Source of the DNA: Mesomycoplasma ovipneumoniae
Lineage (GTDB): Bacteria; Bacillota_I; Bacilli_A; Mycoplasmatales; Metamycoplasmataceae
Length of the DNA: 64,000 nt
Direction of reading: 5' to 3'
Assembly: GCF_038095975.1 (NCBI RefSeq)
Contig: NZ_CP146003.1
Coordinates: forward strand, 744,001 to 808,000
Part shown: positions 1 to 9,687 of the stretch, in pieces
Position numbering within the stretch: position 1 is the stretch's first letter
Layout of the letters: each line of letters opens with the position of its first letter
Made by a program: the position numbers and the translations under genes
The notes under the pieces: model-generated
The model's database searches: none
What the model was told of the DNA's origin: nothing
Seen by the model: only the letters and a program-made list of their open reading frames with translations

Positions 1-463
1 TGAAAAAAATGATTTCGCCTATATTAGCGCCGGACTTATCCATTCTATTCCTCAAGGCGCCCTTGTTTATGAAATTCAGCAAAATTCAGACTTAACTTTT
101 CGAATTTTTGACTTTGATCGACTTGACACTAATGGACAAAAAAGAGAACTTCATTTTGAACTTGCAAAGGTCGCAATAAAACCAAAATTAAGTCCAAAAA
201 TTATTCATGACAACAAGAAAAATCAACAATTGCTAGTTAAAAATAAATTTTTTAACCTTGAAAAAGTAAAAATTAGCCAAAAATTTTTACTTTTTCCCCA
301 AAATGATGTTTTTTGGTATGAAATTATAATAATTTCTGGTCAAGGAAAAATTAATGATGCTCCTTTTAAGCCGTTTGATGCCATATTAATATCAGGTCAA
401 ATTGAAAAACCAATTGAATTTCAAGCAGAAAATGCACTAATTTTAATAAACAAAATAATTTAA
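1..463 (+). CDS. manA: mannose-6-phosphate isomerase, class I (5' end outside window)
   Basis: This is the C-terminal ~153 residues of a type I phosphomannose isomerase, which interconverts mannose-6-phosphate and fructose-6-phosphate in the cytoplasm. The frame beginning at base 2 reads AGLIHSIPQGALVYEIQQNSD, then a FRIFDFDR segment and RELHFELAKVAI. These match the family's IPaGtlHaig..vLvyEiQQnSD..yRlyDydR..RELH block, which holds a zinc-ligand histidine and the conserved arginine near the active site. The stop is TAA at 461-463. The last bases lie inside the left 19-bp target duplication of the dispersed element that follows. The start codon and catalytic N-terminus lie upstream of the window. 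The family call is firm; the substrate is inferred from the family. Confidence 0.85.
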   Translation, partial: EKNDFAYISAGLIHSIPQGALVYEIQQNSDLTFRIFDFDRLDTNGQKRELHFELAKVAIKPKLSPKIIHDNKKNQQLLVKNKFFNLEKVKISQKFLLFPQNDVFWYEIIIISGQGKINDAPFKPFDAILISGQIEKPIEFQAENALILINKII

Positions 464-1071
464 TTTTCCTTGTTTTCCCCGAATTTCCCAGTTTGATGAG
501 ATAATCTTAAAAAGTGTCCGATTTTTGGGCACTTTTTTAACTTTTTTGGCAAAAGTTAATTACCTATTTTAAAACACTGGCAAAAATCAATTTACGGATA
601 AAACAACAAAAATCATAAAAAATACAACTACTATTTAAACTCAATGCAAATAGAAAACTCATTTTATTTAAATTGAGCCTAAAAAAATATATGAAGTTTT
701 GAAAGAACAATAACTAAAAGCTCTAAATTTGTAGATTTCTAAACGGTTAAATTTAAGGCATACCATCATATTTAAAAATATAATGGAAAATTCGCAATAT
801 CTTATTTTATCACACCAAAAAACATATCTTATCCTCCTTAATTCAATATCAAATTTATTAATTATTCTTAAGTGAGTTTTATTATAACATAATTTTATTT
901 TAAACCAAGCATTTTTTTTTTTTTTTGCAAAAGCTTAATTTGAAAATATCAAAAATTAAGATTTTAAGCAAAAATACCCGTAAATCAGGGTATTTTTTCC
1001 TAAATAGAAGATAAAAATGCAACGTATGATATAATAATATTATTGTTGCATTTTTTTATTTAGGAAGTATC

Positions 1072-2067
1072 ATGGAAAAAAGAAAATTTAAACATTTTAG
1101 TTTCGAAGATTTAGTAAAAATTGAGTTTTTATTGCAGAACAATAAAAGTATTAGGTATATCGCTAAACAACTTAATGTTTCGCCCTCAACTGTCTCAAGA
1201 GAAATTAAAAGAAATCTAAATGAATATGGAATTTATGAAGCTAATTTAGCAATAACAAAAAGACGAAAAAGATATTATCATAGGTATTATTTTAGATTTG
1301 TTGAGTTAGGAAAATATGAGGAATTTAGCAAAATTTTTGCAATAAAATACGACAAAAAAGTCCATGGAGTTAAAGCGACATATTTTTATATAGCAGAAAA
1401 TTTTCCGAACATTGAAAGACCGTCTTTAAAGACTGTTTTTAACTGAATCAAAACTAATAAATGGGTAATAGTTAGGAGTGACAGACTCAGACAATATTAC
1501 AAAAAAGGTGGAAAAAGAACCAGAAATGCCGTGCAAAGATTAGTTCCAGCAGGCTATGTAAAACCCATTTGAGCACGCGATAAATCCATAGATTCAAGGC
1601 AAGATTTTGGACATTGAGAGCTAGATTTAGTTGTTGGCAAAAAGACTAGCGGACACGATAGTATCCTTACCTTAGTAGAAAGAAAAACCAGAAAATTATT
1701 TGCTAAAAAAGTACGAAATAAAAATCCCAGAGCCATCAATAAAGCCATCAAAGATCTTGCAAATGAAAATAATTTACATATCAAAACTATCACTTGCGAC
1801 AATGGATTGGAATTTGAGCAAATTGCATTATTGGCATATTGGTTAAAAATAATAGTTTATAAAGCAGAGCCATATGCTTCATTTCAAAGAGGTTCTAACG
1901 AGCATGCCAATGGATTAATTAGAAGGTTTTATCCAAAAGGTTTTGATTTCAACCTAATCAGCGATGATGATTTGCAAAATACAATTGGTAAAATTAACTC
2001 AATGCCTAGGGAAATTTTTAATTGAAAATCCGCTTTAGAGGTCTTTAATGATAACTTGGTGATTTAA
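1072..2067 (+). CDS. IS30-family transposase
   Basis: A 331-residue DDE transposase. The N-terminus (residues ~5-55) is the IS30 helix-turn-helix region, with HFSFEDLVKIEFLLQNNKSI followed by IAKQLNVSPSTVSREIKRN. The catalytic core shows D in HWELDLVVGKK, D in ITCDNGLEF, and E in RGSNEHANGLIRRFYPKG, all in canonical IS30 contexts. Two TGA codons are read as Trp. A TATAAT box lies at about 1031, and a hairpin (ATCGCC/GGCGGT) with a T run follows the stop. No truncation is visible, so the element may be active. Confidence 0.92.
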
Positions 2068-2073
2068 GGTTTA

Positions 2074-2098
2074 AAAAAAATCGCCAAACGGCGGTTTT
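2074..2098 (+). terminator. IS30 transposase terminator
   Basis: A short stem, ATCGCC-AAAC-GGCGGT, flanked by an A run and a T run, lies 7 bases after the transposase stop and inside the IS. Confidence 0.6.
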
Positions 2099-2245
2099 AA
2101 AAATATCTTTGTGTTGCATTTATATTTTTAATTTGGGAAAAATACCCGTAAATCAGGGTATTTTTGCATATTTATACTCAATAAAAGTGAATTTTTGCCA
2201 TCAAGCTGTCAAACTCAGGATTTAATTTTCCTTGTTTTTTTTGCA

Positions 2246-2277
2246 AAAATAAAAACCGCATTTGCGGTTTTTATTTT
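2246..2277 (-). terminator. terminator of the lipoprotein gene at 2294-2920
   Basis: The sequence AAATAAAAACCGCA-TT-TGCGGTTTTTATTT is a nearly perfect AT-tailed hairpin that can act in both directions. It lies just after the stop of the minus-strand lipoprotein gene. Confidence 0.75.
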
Positions 2278-2293
2278 GAAAAACTTTGAAATT

Positions 2294-2920
2294 TTACTCA
2301 ATTGCTTGAAAAGTATCTCTACTATTTTCAACATGTTCTGGTTTAAAAACAATTTTTTCTGAACCATCATCTTTTCAGAAAATAAATGTGTAAAATTTAC
2401 CTTTTTCTAGTTTCTGATCTTGCTCATCTCATCGAAAAACTAAAGGAAATTCAATATTATCACCTTCGATTGCGGTTGTACGAGCGACCTTAACTTTTAA
2501 AGGATCAACTAAAGTGTTGTCAGTCAGTGATTTTACTTCACTAGCATAGGCACTTCATTTTCCTGTAACACCTTTTACCGGTGAGTGATGCAATTGGAAA
2601 CGGAAAACACCTTCACTATTTAGCCTATTTTCACTTCTTGCAGCTGGAAATAATAAGGTTCGAGTTTTGACATTATCTTTTTTTGGAATATTAAATGGAG
2701 CAGAATGAAAGTCGATTGTTTGGTTGGTTTTTCTAGTTGTTGTTGTTTGAGTGTCCATTTTTACAGGTTTATTTTTGTCTTCTTGACTAGATTGGGAACC
2801 TTTTTTAGTTTCAGGAGCTGTTTGGTTATTGTGTTGGCATGATAAGACAATAAAAACTGGCAACACAGAAGCGATTGGAAGAAGCCTTAATTTTGCAATT
2901 TTTTTTATATTTTTGAACAT
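2294..2920 (-). CDS. putative lipoprotein
   Basis: A 208-residue protein with a lipoprotein signal. Basic residues (MFKNIKKIAKLR) are followed by a hydrophobic stretch and a lipobox IVLSC, which predicts lipid-anchored export with Cys at about residue 28. A polar Gln/Thr/Lys-rich linker spans residues ~30-65. A compact C-terminal domain of about 140 residues follows, containing GVFRFQLHHSPVKGVTGKW and KFYTFIFWKDDGSEKIVFKP. I do not recognise the domain. One TGA (Trp) lies inside. It has its own terminator and stands alone between the IS30-containing element and the DUF3137 pseudogene. A surface location is inferred only from the signal. Confidence 0.8.
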
Positions 2921-3329
2921 TTTTTTCCTTTTTTGGTCTGTTTTCTATTTTTTTACTTTGAAAAACAAAGAATTTAAATAAAGCAATAAGATTTTACAGA
3001 CCCTTAATTTAAATTTAAATTACAATATTATACTATTAATTTTTAAATTATTAATGCTAAAATGCAAAAAAATTTTATATTTTTGGATTTTAAAAATTTA
3101 CATGGTATATTTTATTGAAAATCAAAGGAAAAAGTGCAATAATTACTAATAAATTACTACAAAAATTGATAAAAGTGGTAAAATCAAAGCCATAGATAAA
3201 AAAACTAGCTGTCTGAATTTTTCACAAATTTAGCCACTTTTTAGCAATTTTTATTGGAAAATAACTAAAAAGTGCATTAAAAAAGAGTATTTTATAATAA
3301 TTCCTTTTAAAATTGACCAAGGAGTAAAA
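2921..3329. other. intergenic region with degenerate IS3 tail and DUF3137 promoter
   Basis: No gene is seen here. Bases ~3163-3222 (AAAAGTGGTAAAATCAAAG..., ...CTAGCTGTCTGA) resemble the right-hand tail of the complete IS3 element at ~4943-4995, suggesting an older IS3 remnant. Bases ~3227-3329 match ~6842-6942 upstream of the intact DUF3137 paralogue. They include AAAAAAGAGTATTTTATAATAATTCC and the ribosome binding site AAGGAG. Confidence 0.5.
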
Positions 3330-3602
3330 ATGAAAATAATAAATGATTATTCTAAATTTGAAGACTATAAAATCAAGGCAAAAGAGGAATTTCGGCCTAA
3401 ATTAGACGAAATTATCAAGAAAAAACATTCAAAGACTCTTGAAAAACTTGCTGGAATACAAAGTATGGCAAAAACACTTAATATTGTCTCGTCAATTTCA
3501 GTCTTTTTAACTGCGATTGCTTTTTTTGTTACTCTCAATTACCATCTAGGGATTGGTGGCACCATTTTTGCAATTATTCTCGGAATAATTGCAGTTGCTT
3601 CT

Positions 3603-5005
3603 TAAATTAGTATACTAGTTTCAGACCATTCGAAAAAAGGTGTGTCAAAATGAAACAATACAAATTCACAATTGAAGACAAATTTAGATACATAAAAATT
3701 GCCGAATCTAAAGGATTAAAAAACGCAATTTTGCATTTTGCTGAAGAATTTAGAGAAATTTACAAAAGCAAATCGAAAAGCAAAAAAGCGGATAAAGAAT
3801 GAATGCTGCATATATATGCTAATAATTTGATAAGAAATTGGCAAAAAAAGTTTTATAATAATGATATGAAAAGTTTGATAAGTGTCCGCGGGAAAATCAA
3901 ATCACCGCGCAAACCAAAGAAGAAATATACAATTAACGATCTTTCTGAAAATGATCGTGAAGTTTATCAAGAAATAATGGAGAATGTTCTTAGAAGATAC
4001 GGGATTGACCCCGCAATTGTTCTTGAGGAGCTTAAAAAGCGAAAACAAGAACAAGAAAAAGATAAAGGTAAAATCGAAAATTGCACTAGAATTTGTAGTG
4101 TTTTTAACATTAATCGCACTTCGATTTATGAAAAGATAAGGGTGAAAAAACCACCAAAGAAAATGATTTATGATGAAAAGTTACTTGAGTGAATTCGTGA
4201 AAATTTCAATTTAAATCGAAAAGTTAAAGGGCGCGACGTTCTATATAATATTTACATAAATCAGGGAAATTATGTAAGCACGTACGTGTTTCAAAAACAT
4301 TACGAATTTTTAGGATTAAAATCTCTAGCTTATAAAAAGCAAGGAAAACCAGCACCAAAAGAGAAAAAGTTTACGCGAATTTGGACTGAAGATCATATAA
4401 AAGGTGACTTTTCCTCAGAAAATTTTGGCGAAAAATGGTTTGCTGATATTAAATTTATCAAAATTAACAACGAATGATTTTACCTACACTCAATTATTGA
4501 AACAAAATCCAATTACCTGCTAAATTTTTCAGTTTCTAAAACAAGATTTTCAGAAGAAACTATAAACTTAGTAAAAGAAACAATTAAAAAGTATAATATT
4601 AAACCAAAATTTTTCCATTCAGATCATGGTGTGGAATATGCAAACTACAAATTTGCTAATTTTTTAAAACAAAACAATATCCAACAATCAATGTCCCCAA
4701 AAGGTTATGCCCTTGCAAACCGGCCTATTGAATATTTTTATGCAGTTTTTCAGCGAGAATTGCTTAATATTGAGGGCGAAAATTTTGAAAATGTGCCTAC
4801 CGCTTATCAAAAAATAAGTTCATTTATTGATTGGTATAACTATGAAAGGCCTCAAAGTTGCTTATCATATAAAACTCCAAGTTATTATATGAGGTAAATT
4901 ATTTGTCCAAATTTTTAAAATGAACATGCTAGAAAAAATTAACAAAAGTGGAGCAATCAAAATCATAGAAAAAAAACTAATTGTCTGAGATTTTTCTACT
5001 TATTT
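3603..5005 (+). mobile_element. IS3-family insertion sequence (IS1221/IS150-like)
   Basis: The boundaries are deduced from the interrupted paralogue. The 15-bp target ATTGCAGTTGCTTCT appears at 3588-3602 and 5006-5020. The left end (TTAGTATACTAGTTTCAGACC) and the reverse complement of the right end (TAAGTAGAAAAATCTCAGAC) form an imperfect inverted repeat centred on TCAGAC. A 15-bp duplication is long for IS3, where 3-5 bp is usual, so the exact ends are tentative. Two degenerate relatives occur in the window, at ~3163-3222 and ~28690-28985. Confidence 0.75.
3650..4897 (+). CDS. IS3-family transposase (single ORF)
   Basis: A 415-residue transposase in one uninterrupted frame with several UGA-Trp codons. 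The N-terminus is a helix-turn-helix/coiled region (YKFTIEDKFRYIKIAESKG). A second HTH-like segment follows near residues 140-165 (CTRICSVFNINRTSIYEKIR). The rve catalytic domain has D in WFADIKFIKI, D in FHSDHGVEYA and E in NRPIEYFYAVFQRE, followed by the family's C-terminal YNYERPQSCLSYKTP motif. Most IS3 elements use OrfA/OrfB with a -1 frameshift, but here no frameshift is needed. All catalytic residues are present, so it may be functional. Confidence 0.9.
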
Positions 5006-5882
5006 ATTGCAGTTGCTTCTACTTTTTACTTAGGAGTCAAAAAAAAAGAAATTAGGAAAATCAGCAATGAAGTTTCAAAAGATGTCCTTGAAGATTTTAG
5101 ACCAGAAGTTGCTTACAAGGCTGCCTTTTCAATTTTAGATAAAGGAATGGATTATTTAGGCTTTAATGACCAACCTAGCAACAGTATTCAAATTTCAAAA
5201 AATGAAATTAGCAGTCTTACTCCTGTTGAAATAATTGGCTCATCAAAGGCTAAAATTAGTGAACTTAGACCTCTGAAAGAATTATTAATTGATGAAAAAT
5301 TCCATGTTAGCTTTACAAATGTCCGCTGACAATGAAAAGAAATAAGAAACAAAGAAACTGTAACAAGGGAAAGTTTTACTGGAATTTTAAAAATTGATAC
5401 TTCAATGTTAGGTGAAAAAGGCGTTTGATTTTAAACTTTTAAAACCGAGGGGCTGATTTTCTCAAAAAGACAAAATCAAACTTGAAAACGAAGAATTTAA
5501 CAAGGTTTTTAATCCAGAATCCAGTGACAGATTTAAAATCAGAAAAATGTATACCCCGCTTGCAATGGAACTTTCGCTAAAAAGATATTTTGACCGTGAA
5601 GGCGTTAAAGTTACGGATGTTATCATTGAATCTTCAGGAAATGCGATCTATTTTACTTACAAATGTGACTGAAATTTTATGTATGTTGATTTTCCAACAC
5701 ACATAAAAACGGCGGACGACTTTATTAATCACATTTTCAAAGATTTTTTGCTTGACACTTACAGTTTGTATTATCTTTTGTGTCTTATTTACGTTACTTT
5801 GTATTTGGACTAGTCAAAAATATGATGTTTTTGAAAAAAATATGGTATAATATGTAATTTAATTAATATTTAAAGGAAAAAA

Positions 5883-6530
5883 ATGTCAAATTTATACAAC
5901 CCTAAAAATGCTGGAAATATCGAAGGATTTGAACCTCGAATTGATAATGACTCCAAAAAACCGACTGTTTCAACAGCGGCTAAAGTTGCATTTTGAACTT
6001 TGGGGACTTTATTTTTATTTATTGGCCCAATTTATTACATTTCGCAAAAAAATAATTTTATGCGCCAACAGAATTTAATCAATGAATCAGCAGGTACAAT
6101 CGAGGTTCAACTTGAGCAACGTAGTGCAACTTTATTGAAATTAGCTGACCAAGTTCGTTCCTATCGTGAATATGAAAAATCAATTTTAAGCGATATTACA
6201 AGATTACGAAGTTTAAAATCAAACATAGAAAATGCTCAAGAAATTGAAAATTTAAACAATTCATTATTTGGTAGACTAATTGCAGTAAGTGAAAATTACC
6301 CAGAATTGCAAGCATCAAAAATTTATCAAGAATTAATTGAGCAAACTTCCTATTTAGAAAGAGAGTTAGCTGCCGCAAGAAGACTTTATAATAGCAATGT
6401 TAATTCTTTTAACACCGAAATTTTTGTCTTTCCTTCTTCAATTGTTGCATCTTCGATGAATTTAACAACCTACCCAATGTTTAGCACAAGCAACCAAAAT
6501 CGTCAAGATGTATCATTTAAAGATTTTTAA
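5883..6530 (+). CDS. lemA: LemA family protein
   Basis: A 215-residue LemA-like protein. After a ~35-residue cytoplasmic leader there is one membrane segment (residues ~36-55, AKVAFWTLGTLFLFIGPIYYI). A long helical domain follows with the family hallmarks QRSATLLKLADQVRSY, LFGRLIAVSENYPELQAS and YLERELAAARRLYNSNV. LemA proteins are membrane-anchored helical proteins of unknown function. The start is ATG at 5883, preceded by AAAGGAAA and a TATGGTATAAT promoter at 5841-5851. In several bacteria LemA genes adjoin DUF3137 genes; here lemA lies between a broken and an intact DUF3137 copy, which suggests a functional pair. Confidence 0.9.
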
Positions 6531-6942
6531 TTTCTTATTAAAAATTAGTACAGCAAAAAATCATCTTAAAAACAGACATAATTTCTCAATAAATTTACAA
6601 TTAAAACAATATAAAATTTAAAAAACGTACTTTTAGACAAATAATATCCTTTTAAATCTAAGAAATATTTGCTTAAATTAGTTCTTCAGATTTTTTGAGA
6701 TTATTTGTCTTATTTTTTTATATTAATATAAGTTAGATTAGTCCACTAATTTTGAGTTAGGCAAACTAATAATAAACCGCATTTGAAAAGTCTAAAAAAA
6801 CTTTGACTTTATAAGTAAAAAATAAAAAAACCTTGTAATTTATAGCATTTTTTAGCTGTTTTATTGAAAAATAACCAAAAAGTGTAGAGTAAAAAAGAGT
6901 ATTTTTATAATAATTCCTTTTAAAATTGCCCAAGGAGTAAAA
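6531..6942. other. intergenic region with long-loop inverted repeat
   Basis: No gene is seen. AGACAAATAAT at ~6635 and ATTATTTGTCT at ~6700 are perfect inverse copies separated by about 55 bases, and could close a stem after lemA. Bases ~6797-6850 (ACTTTATAAGTAAAAAATAA..., CTTGTAATTTATAGCATTTTTT) are related to 8797-8847 and 8034-8053. Bases ~6842-6942 are the DUF3137 promoter and leader, shared with the broken copy. Confidence 0.45.
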
Positions 6943-8007
6943 ATGAAAATAATAAGTGATTATTTTAAATTTGAAGACTATAAAAACAAGGCAAAAGAGG
7001 AATTTCTTCCCAAATTAGACGAAATTGTCAAGAAAAAACATTCAAAGACTGTTGAAAAGCTTGCTAAATTACAAAGTGTGGCTAAAACACTTAATATTGT
7101 CTTGTCAATTTCATCCGTTTTAACTACGATTGCTATTATTGTTCATCTCACTTACTATAAAAATTTTACTGGCGTGCTTTTTGTAGCTATTCCCGGAATA
7201 ATTGCAATTGCTTCTACTTATTACTTAAGACTCAAAAAAAAGCAAATTAGATCAATCACAGATGAAATTTCAAAAGACGTCGTAGATAGTTTTAAGCCAG
7301 AAGTTGCTTACAAAGCTGCCTTTTCAATTTTAGATAAAGGAATGGATTATTTAGGTTTTAATGACCAAATTAGCAACAACATTCTAATTTCAAGAAATGA
7401 AATTAGCGATCTTACTCCTGCTGAAATCATTGGCTCATCAAAGGCCTGAATTAGTGAAGTTAGACCTCTGAAAGAATTATTAATTGATGAAAAATTCCAT
7501 GTTAGTTTTACAAATGTCCATTGACAATGAGAAGAAAGAAAAAACAAAGAAACTGTGACAAGAGAAAGTTTTACTGGAATTTTAAAAATTGATACTTCAA
7601 TGTTAGGTGAAAAGGCATTCGATTTTAAACTTCTAAAACCAAGGGGATGATTTTCTCAAAAAGACAAAATCAAACTTGAAAACGAAGAATTTAACCAGAT
7701 TTTTAATCCAGAATCAAATGACAGATTGAAAATCAGAAAAATGTATACGCCTCTTGCAATGGAACTTTCACTAAAAAGATATTTTGACCGTGATGGCGTT
7801 AAAGTTTTGGATGTTACTATTGAATCTTCAGGAAATGCGATCTATTTTACTTACAAATGTGACTGAAATTTTATGTATGTTGATTTTCCAACATACATAA
7901 AAACTCCAGATGACTTTATTAATCACATTTTCAACAATTTTTTGCTTGACACCTACAGTTTGTATTATCTTTTGTGTCTTATTTATGCTACTTTGTATTT
8001 GGAGTAG
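6943..8007 (+). CDS. DUF3137 domain-containing membrane protein
   Basis: A 354-residue intact member of the DUF3137 family. Residues ~1-45 are charged and helical (YFKFEDYKNKAKEEFLPKL). Two hydrophobic segments at ~55-75 and ~80-100 form a membrane hairpin. The large soluble domain contains YKAAFSILDKGMDYLGFND, a FTGILKIDTSMLGE motif, KLENEEFNQIFNPES and IRKMYTPLAMELSLKRYFD. The last two are the typical DUF3137 signature. The C-terminus is hydrophobic. UGA encodes several Trp. It is preceded by the ribosome binding site AAGGAG. Its function is unknown; the genomic link to lemA is the only clue. Confidence 0.85.
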
Positions 8008-8118
8008 TTAAAAACATAATATTCTCAAAAAAAACTTGTAATTTATAGCATTTTTTCGATTTTTTTAATTGATTTTTTAATTGAAAATATCATTAAAAGA
8101 TCAATTAAGAAGGTTAAA

Positions 8119-8790
8119 CGGACACTTTTTTAACTTTTTTGGAAAACTCAGAAAAATAACTATCAAGGCAAAAACACTAAATTTTAAATCTAACACTCAT
8201 GAAAGAAAAATCTACTTATTAATCAAATAAAGCAAGCTAAAAAAACTAAAATTTTAACTAAAAAGCAAAATTTAAAATCTTTAAACTACCTTTTTTAGTT
8301 TAAAACACTGGCAAAAATCAATTTATGGATAAAATAACAAAAATCATAAAAAAATACAACTACTATTTAAACTCAATGCAAATAGAAAACTCGTTTTTAT
8401 TTGCGTCGAGCCTAAAAGAAAATATGAAGTTTTGAAAGAACAAAAACCAAAAGCCCTAAATTTGTAGATTTCTAAACGGTTAAATTTAAGGCATTCCATC
8501 ATATTTAAAAATATAATGGATAATTCGCACTGTTTGATTTTATTAGACAAAAAACATTCTTAATTCCCCCTTAATTCAATATCAAAATTTATTAATTATT
8601 CTTAAGTGAACTTAATTATAACATAATTTTATTTTAGATCAAACATTTTTTTTTTTTTTTGCAAAATGTTAATTTCAAAGCAATAAAACTTAAGATTTTA
8701 GCATCAAAAAACAAGGATTTACGGGTATTTTTGCATATTTTTATTCACTAAAAAGTAAATTTTTGCCATCAAACTGTCAAACTCAGAAAA
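8119..8790 (-). mobile_element. dispersed element copy 2 (long subtype)
   Basis: A minus-strand copy. The right end has the inverted repeat GCCATCAAACTGTCAAACTCAG (~8765-8786). Reading leftwards there follow the TACCC-like hairpin remnant, a 15-base A tract (as T at ~8646), TATAAT, AAGGGGG, a mini-ORF MFFV, the conserved hairpin stretch and a GGACAC remnant of the terminator. The outer left inverted repeat is missing. It carries an extra ~170-bp segment (8145-8300) shared only with copy 3. It is flanked by diverged direct copies of about 90-100 bp (8029-8118 and 8818-8911, beginning near CTTRTAATTTATAGCATTTT). Confidence 0.75.
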
Positions 8791-8799
8791 AAAACTTCG

Positions 8800-9070
8800 A
8801 CTTTATAAGCAAAAAGTAAAAAACCTTATAATTTATAGCATTTTTTCAATTTTTTTTAATTGATTTTTAATTTAAAGTGCGATTAAAAATCAATTAAAAA
8901 GACTAAATAGACAAATTTTTTCCCACTTTTCTAGTCAGATTTATACTTACCAAATTTTTTAAAAAAATACACTCAAAAAAGCATATAAATTACTAAACTT
9001 GTTTTTATAGTATTTTTTGCTGTTTTAAATTTTAATATACTTTATATTTTTAAATTTAATCGCTTTTTAA
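8800..9070. other. right-hand target duplicate of element copy 2 and spacer
   Basis: No gene is visible. Bases 8818-8911 are the second copy of the sequence at 8029-8118, at roughly 85% identity by eye. The remainder is AT-rich spacer leading to the efp promoter. Confidence 0.5.
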
Positions 9071-9085
9071 AATGCAATTTTATGG

Positions 9086-9091
9086 TATAAT
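9086..9091 (+). promoter_or_regulatory. efp-tkt promoter -10 box
   Basis: A TATAAT hexamer in the context TATGGTATAATA, 32 bases before the efp start. The same TATGGTATAAT string precedes lemA. No clear -35 box is seen. An optimal ribosome binding site, TTAGGAGGCGG, follows at ~9108-9118. Confidence 0.7.
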
Positions 9092-9122
9092 AGCTATTAT
9101 TTCAAGTTTAGGAGGCGGTAAG

Positions 9123-9686
9123 ATGATTAATGTTAATGAATTTCGACCTGGAATCACCTTTGAATTTGAAGGTGAAATTTTTGTTGTAATTTCAGCTCAA
9201 CATTCAAAACAAGGTCGCGGACAAGCGAACGTAAAAGCGAAAGTTAAAAATCTTCGCTCAGGAGCTACCACTATCAAAACATTTTCAGGTGGTGAAAGAG
9301 TCCAAAAAGCTCGTATTGACAAAATTACAATGGTTTTTCTATATAATGAAGGTCAAAATAGTGTTTTAATGGATGATTCAACTTATGAGCAAATTAGTAT
9401 TGATAATGAAAAAATAGCCTGAGAACTCAATTTTTTATCTGAAGGTGTTAAGGTAAAATTGCGTAAATTTAATGATGAAATTTTAGATATTGAACTTCCG
9501 CCAAAAATTGAATTAAAAGTTGCCTCAACATTTGATGCCGTAAAAGGTAATACAACAACAAATCCAACAAAAAGGGCAACATTAGAAACTGGTTTTGAAA
9601 TTGATGTTCCTTTATTTATTAAAGAAGACGAAATTATCGTTGTCTCAACTGAAGAAGGAAAATATGTTTCAAGAGGAGGACAATAA
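9123..9686 (+). CDS. efp: translation elongation factor P
   Basis: A 187-residue EF-P, the usual length. It binds between the P and E sites and promotes peptide bonds at polyproline stalls. The N-terminal KOW-like domain (MINVNEFRPGITFEFEGEIF) carries the modification loop SKQGRGQANVKAKVKNLRSG. The OB domains II and III contain VFLYNEGQNSVLMDDSTYEQ and TKRATLETGFEIDVPLFIKE. The ATG at 9123 is chosen over an upstream in-frame ATG (9072) because AGGAGG precedes it and domain I starts there. The residue at the loop tip is Arg32 where Lys is usual in Firmicutes relatives. It is followed after 1 bp by tkt. Confidence 0.96.
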
Positions 9687-9687
9687 A

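Larger units (their letters stand above)
998..2137 (+). mobile_element. IS30-family insertion sequence (IS1630-like)
   Basis: The ends form an imperfect inverted repeat of about 26 bp: the left end begins TCCTAAATAGAAG and the reverse complement of the right end begins CCCAAATTAAAAA, and both finish in ATGCAAC. The element is flanked by a perfect 28-bp direct repeat at 970-997 and 2138-2165. That repeat is itself a hairpin (AAAAATACCC...GGGTATTTTT). Duplication of an inverted-repeat target is the behaviour described for IS1630 of M. fermentans. The element sits inside dispersed element copy 1 and encodes one complete transposase. Confidence 0.85.
477..2219 (-). mobile_element. dispersed element copy 1 (interrupted by IS30)
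   Basis: This is one of seven copies of a non-coding mobile-looking element. Read on the minus strand, it runs from a CCTGAGTTTGACAGCTTGATGG end to a terminal inverted repeat with core CAGTTTGATG. It is flanked by a perfect 19-bp direct repeat, ATTTAATTTTCCTTGTTTT, at 458-476 and 2220-2238. Inside, minus strand, are a 15-base A tract, a promoter with TATAAT, an AAGGAGG Shine-Dalgarno, a mini-ORF (MFFGVIK), hairpins, and a terminator-like GTGTCC..GGGCAC stem near 520. Without the IS30 insertion (998-2137 plus one duplicated hairpin) the element is about 575 bp. Confidence 0.8.
3330..5813 (+). pseudogene. DUF3137-family gene, broken by an IS3 insertion and a frameshift
   Basis: This is a paralogue of the intact gene at 6943-8007. 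The first ~91 residues (MKIINDYSKFEDYKIKAKEEF...) run to the IS3 left end. The rest resumes after a 15-bp duplicated target at 5006-5020, beginning with a TFYLG segment. A second lesion lies near 5412-5430, where the intact paralogue's GTGAAAAGGC reads GTGAAAAAGGC here. The extra A shifts the frame to a TAA at about 5432. The downstream homology still continues to the TAG at 5811-5813. It is therefore a pseudogene even without the IS. The family usually accompanies lemA, as it does here; its molecular role is unknown. Confidence 0.85.

Noticed and set aside
998..2137. IS30 transposase as the mobiliser of the dispersed elements
   Set aside because: The IS30 ends (CCTAAATAGAAG / CCCAAATTAAAA) do not match the element ends (core CAGTTTGATG). 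Variable target duplications are shared, but this is too weak to link them.
3650..4897. Apparent fragmentation of the IS3 transposase into several pieces
   Set aside because: All breaks are TGA codons, read as Trp in mycoplasmas; the frame is continuous with every catalytic residue in place.
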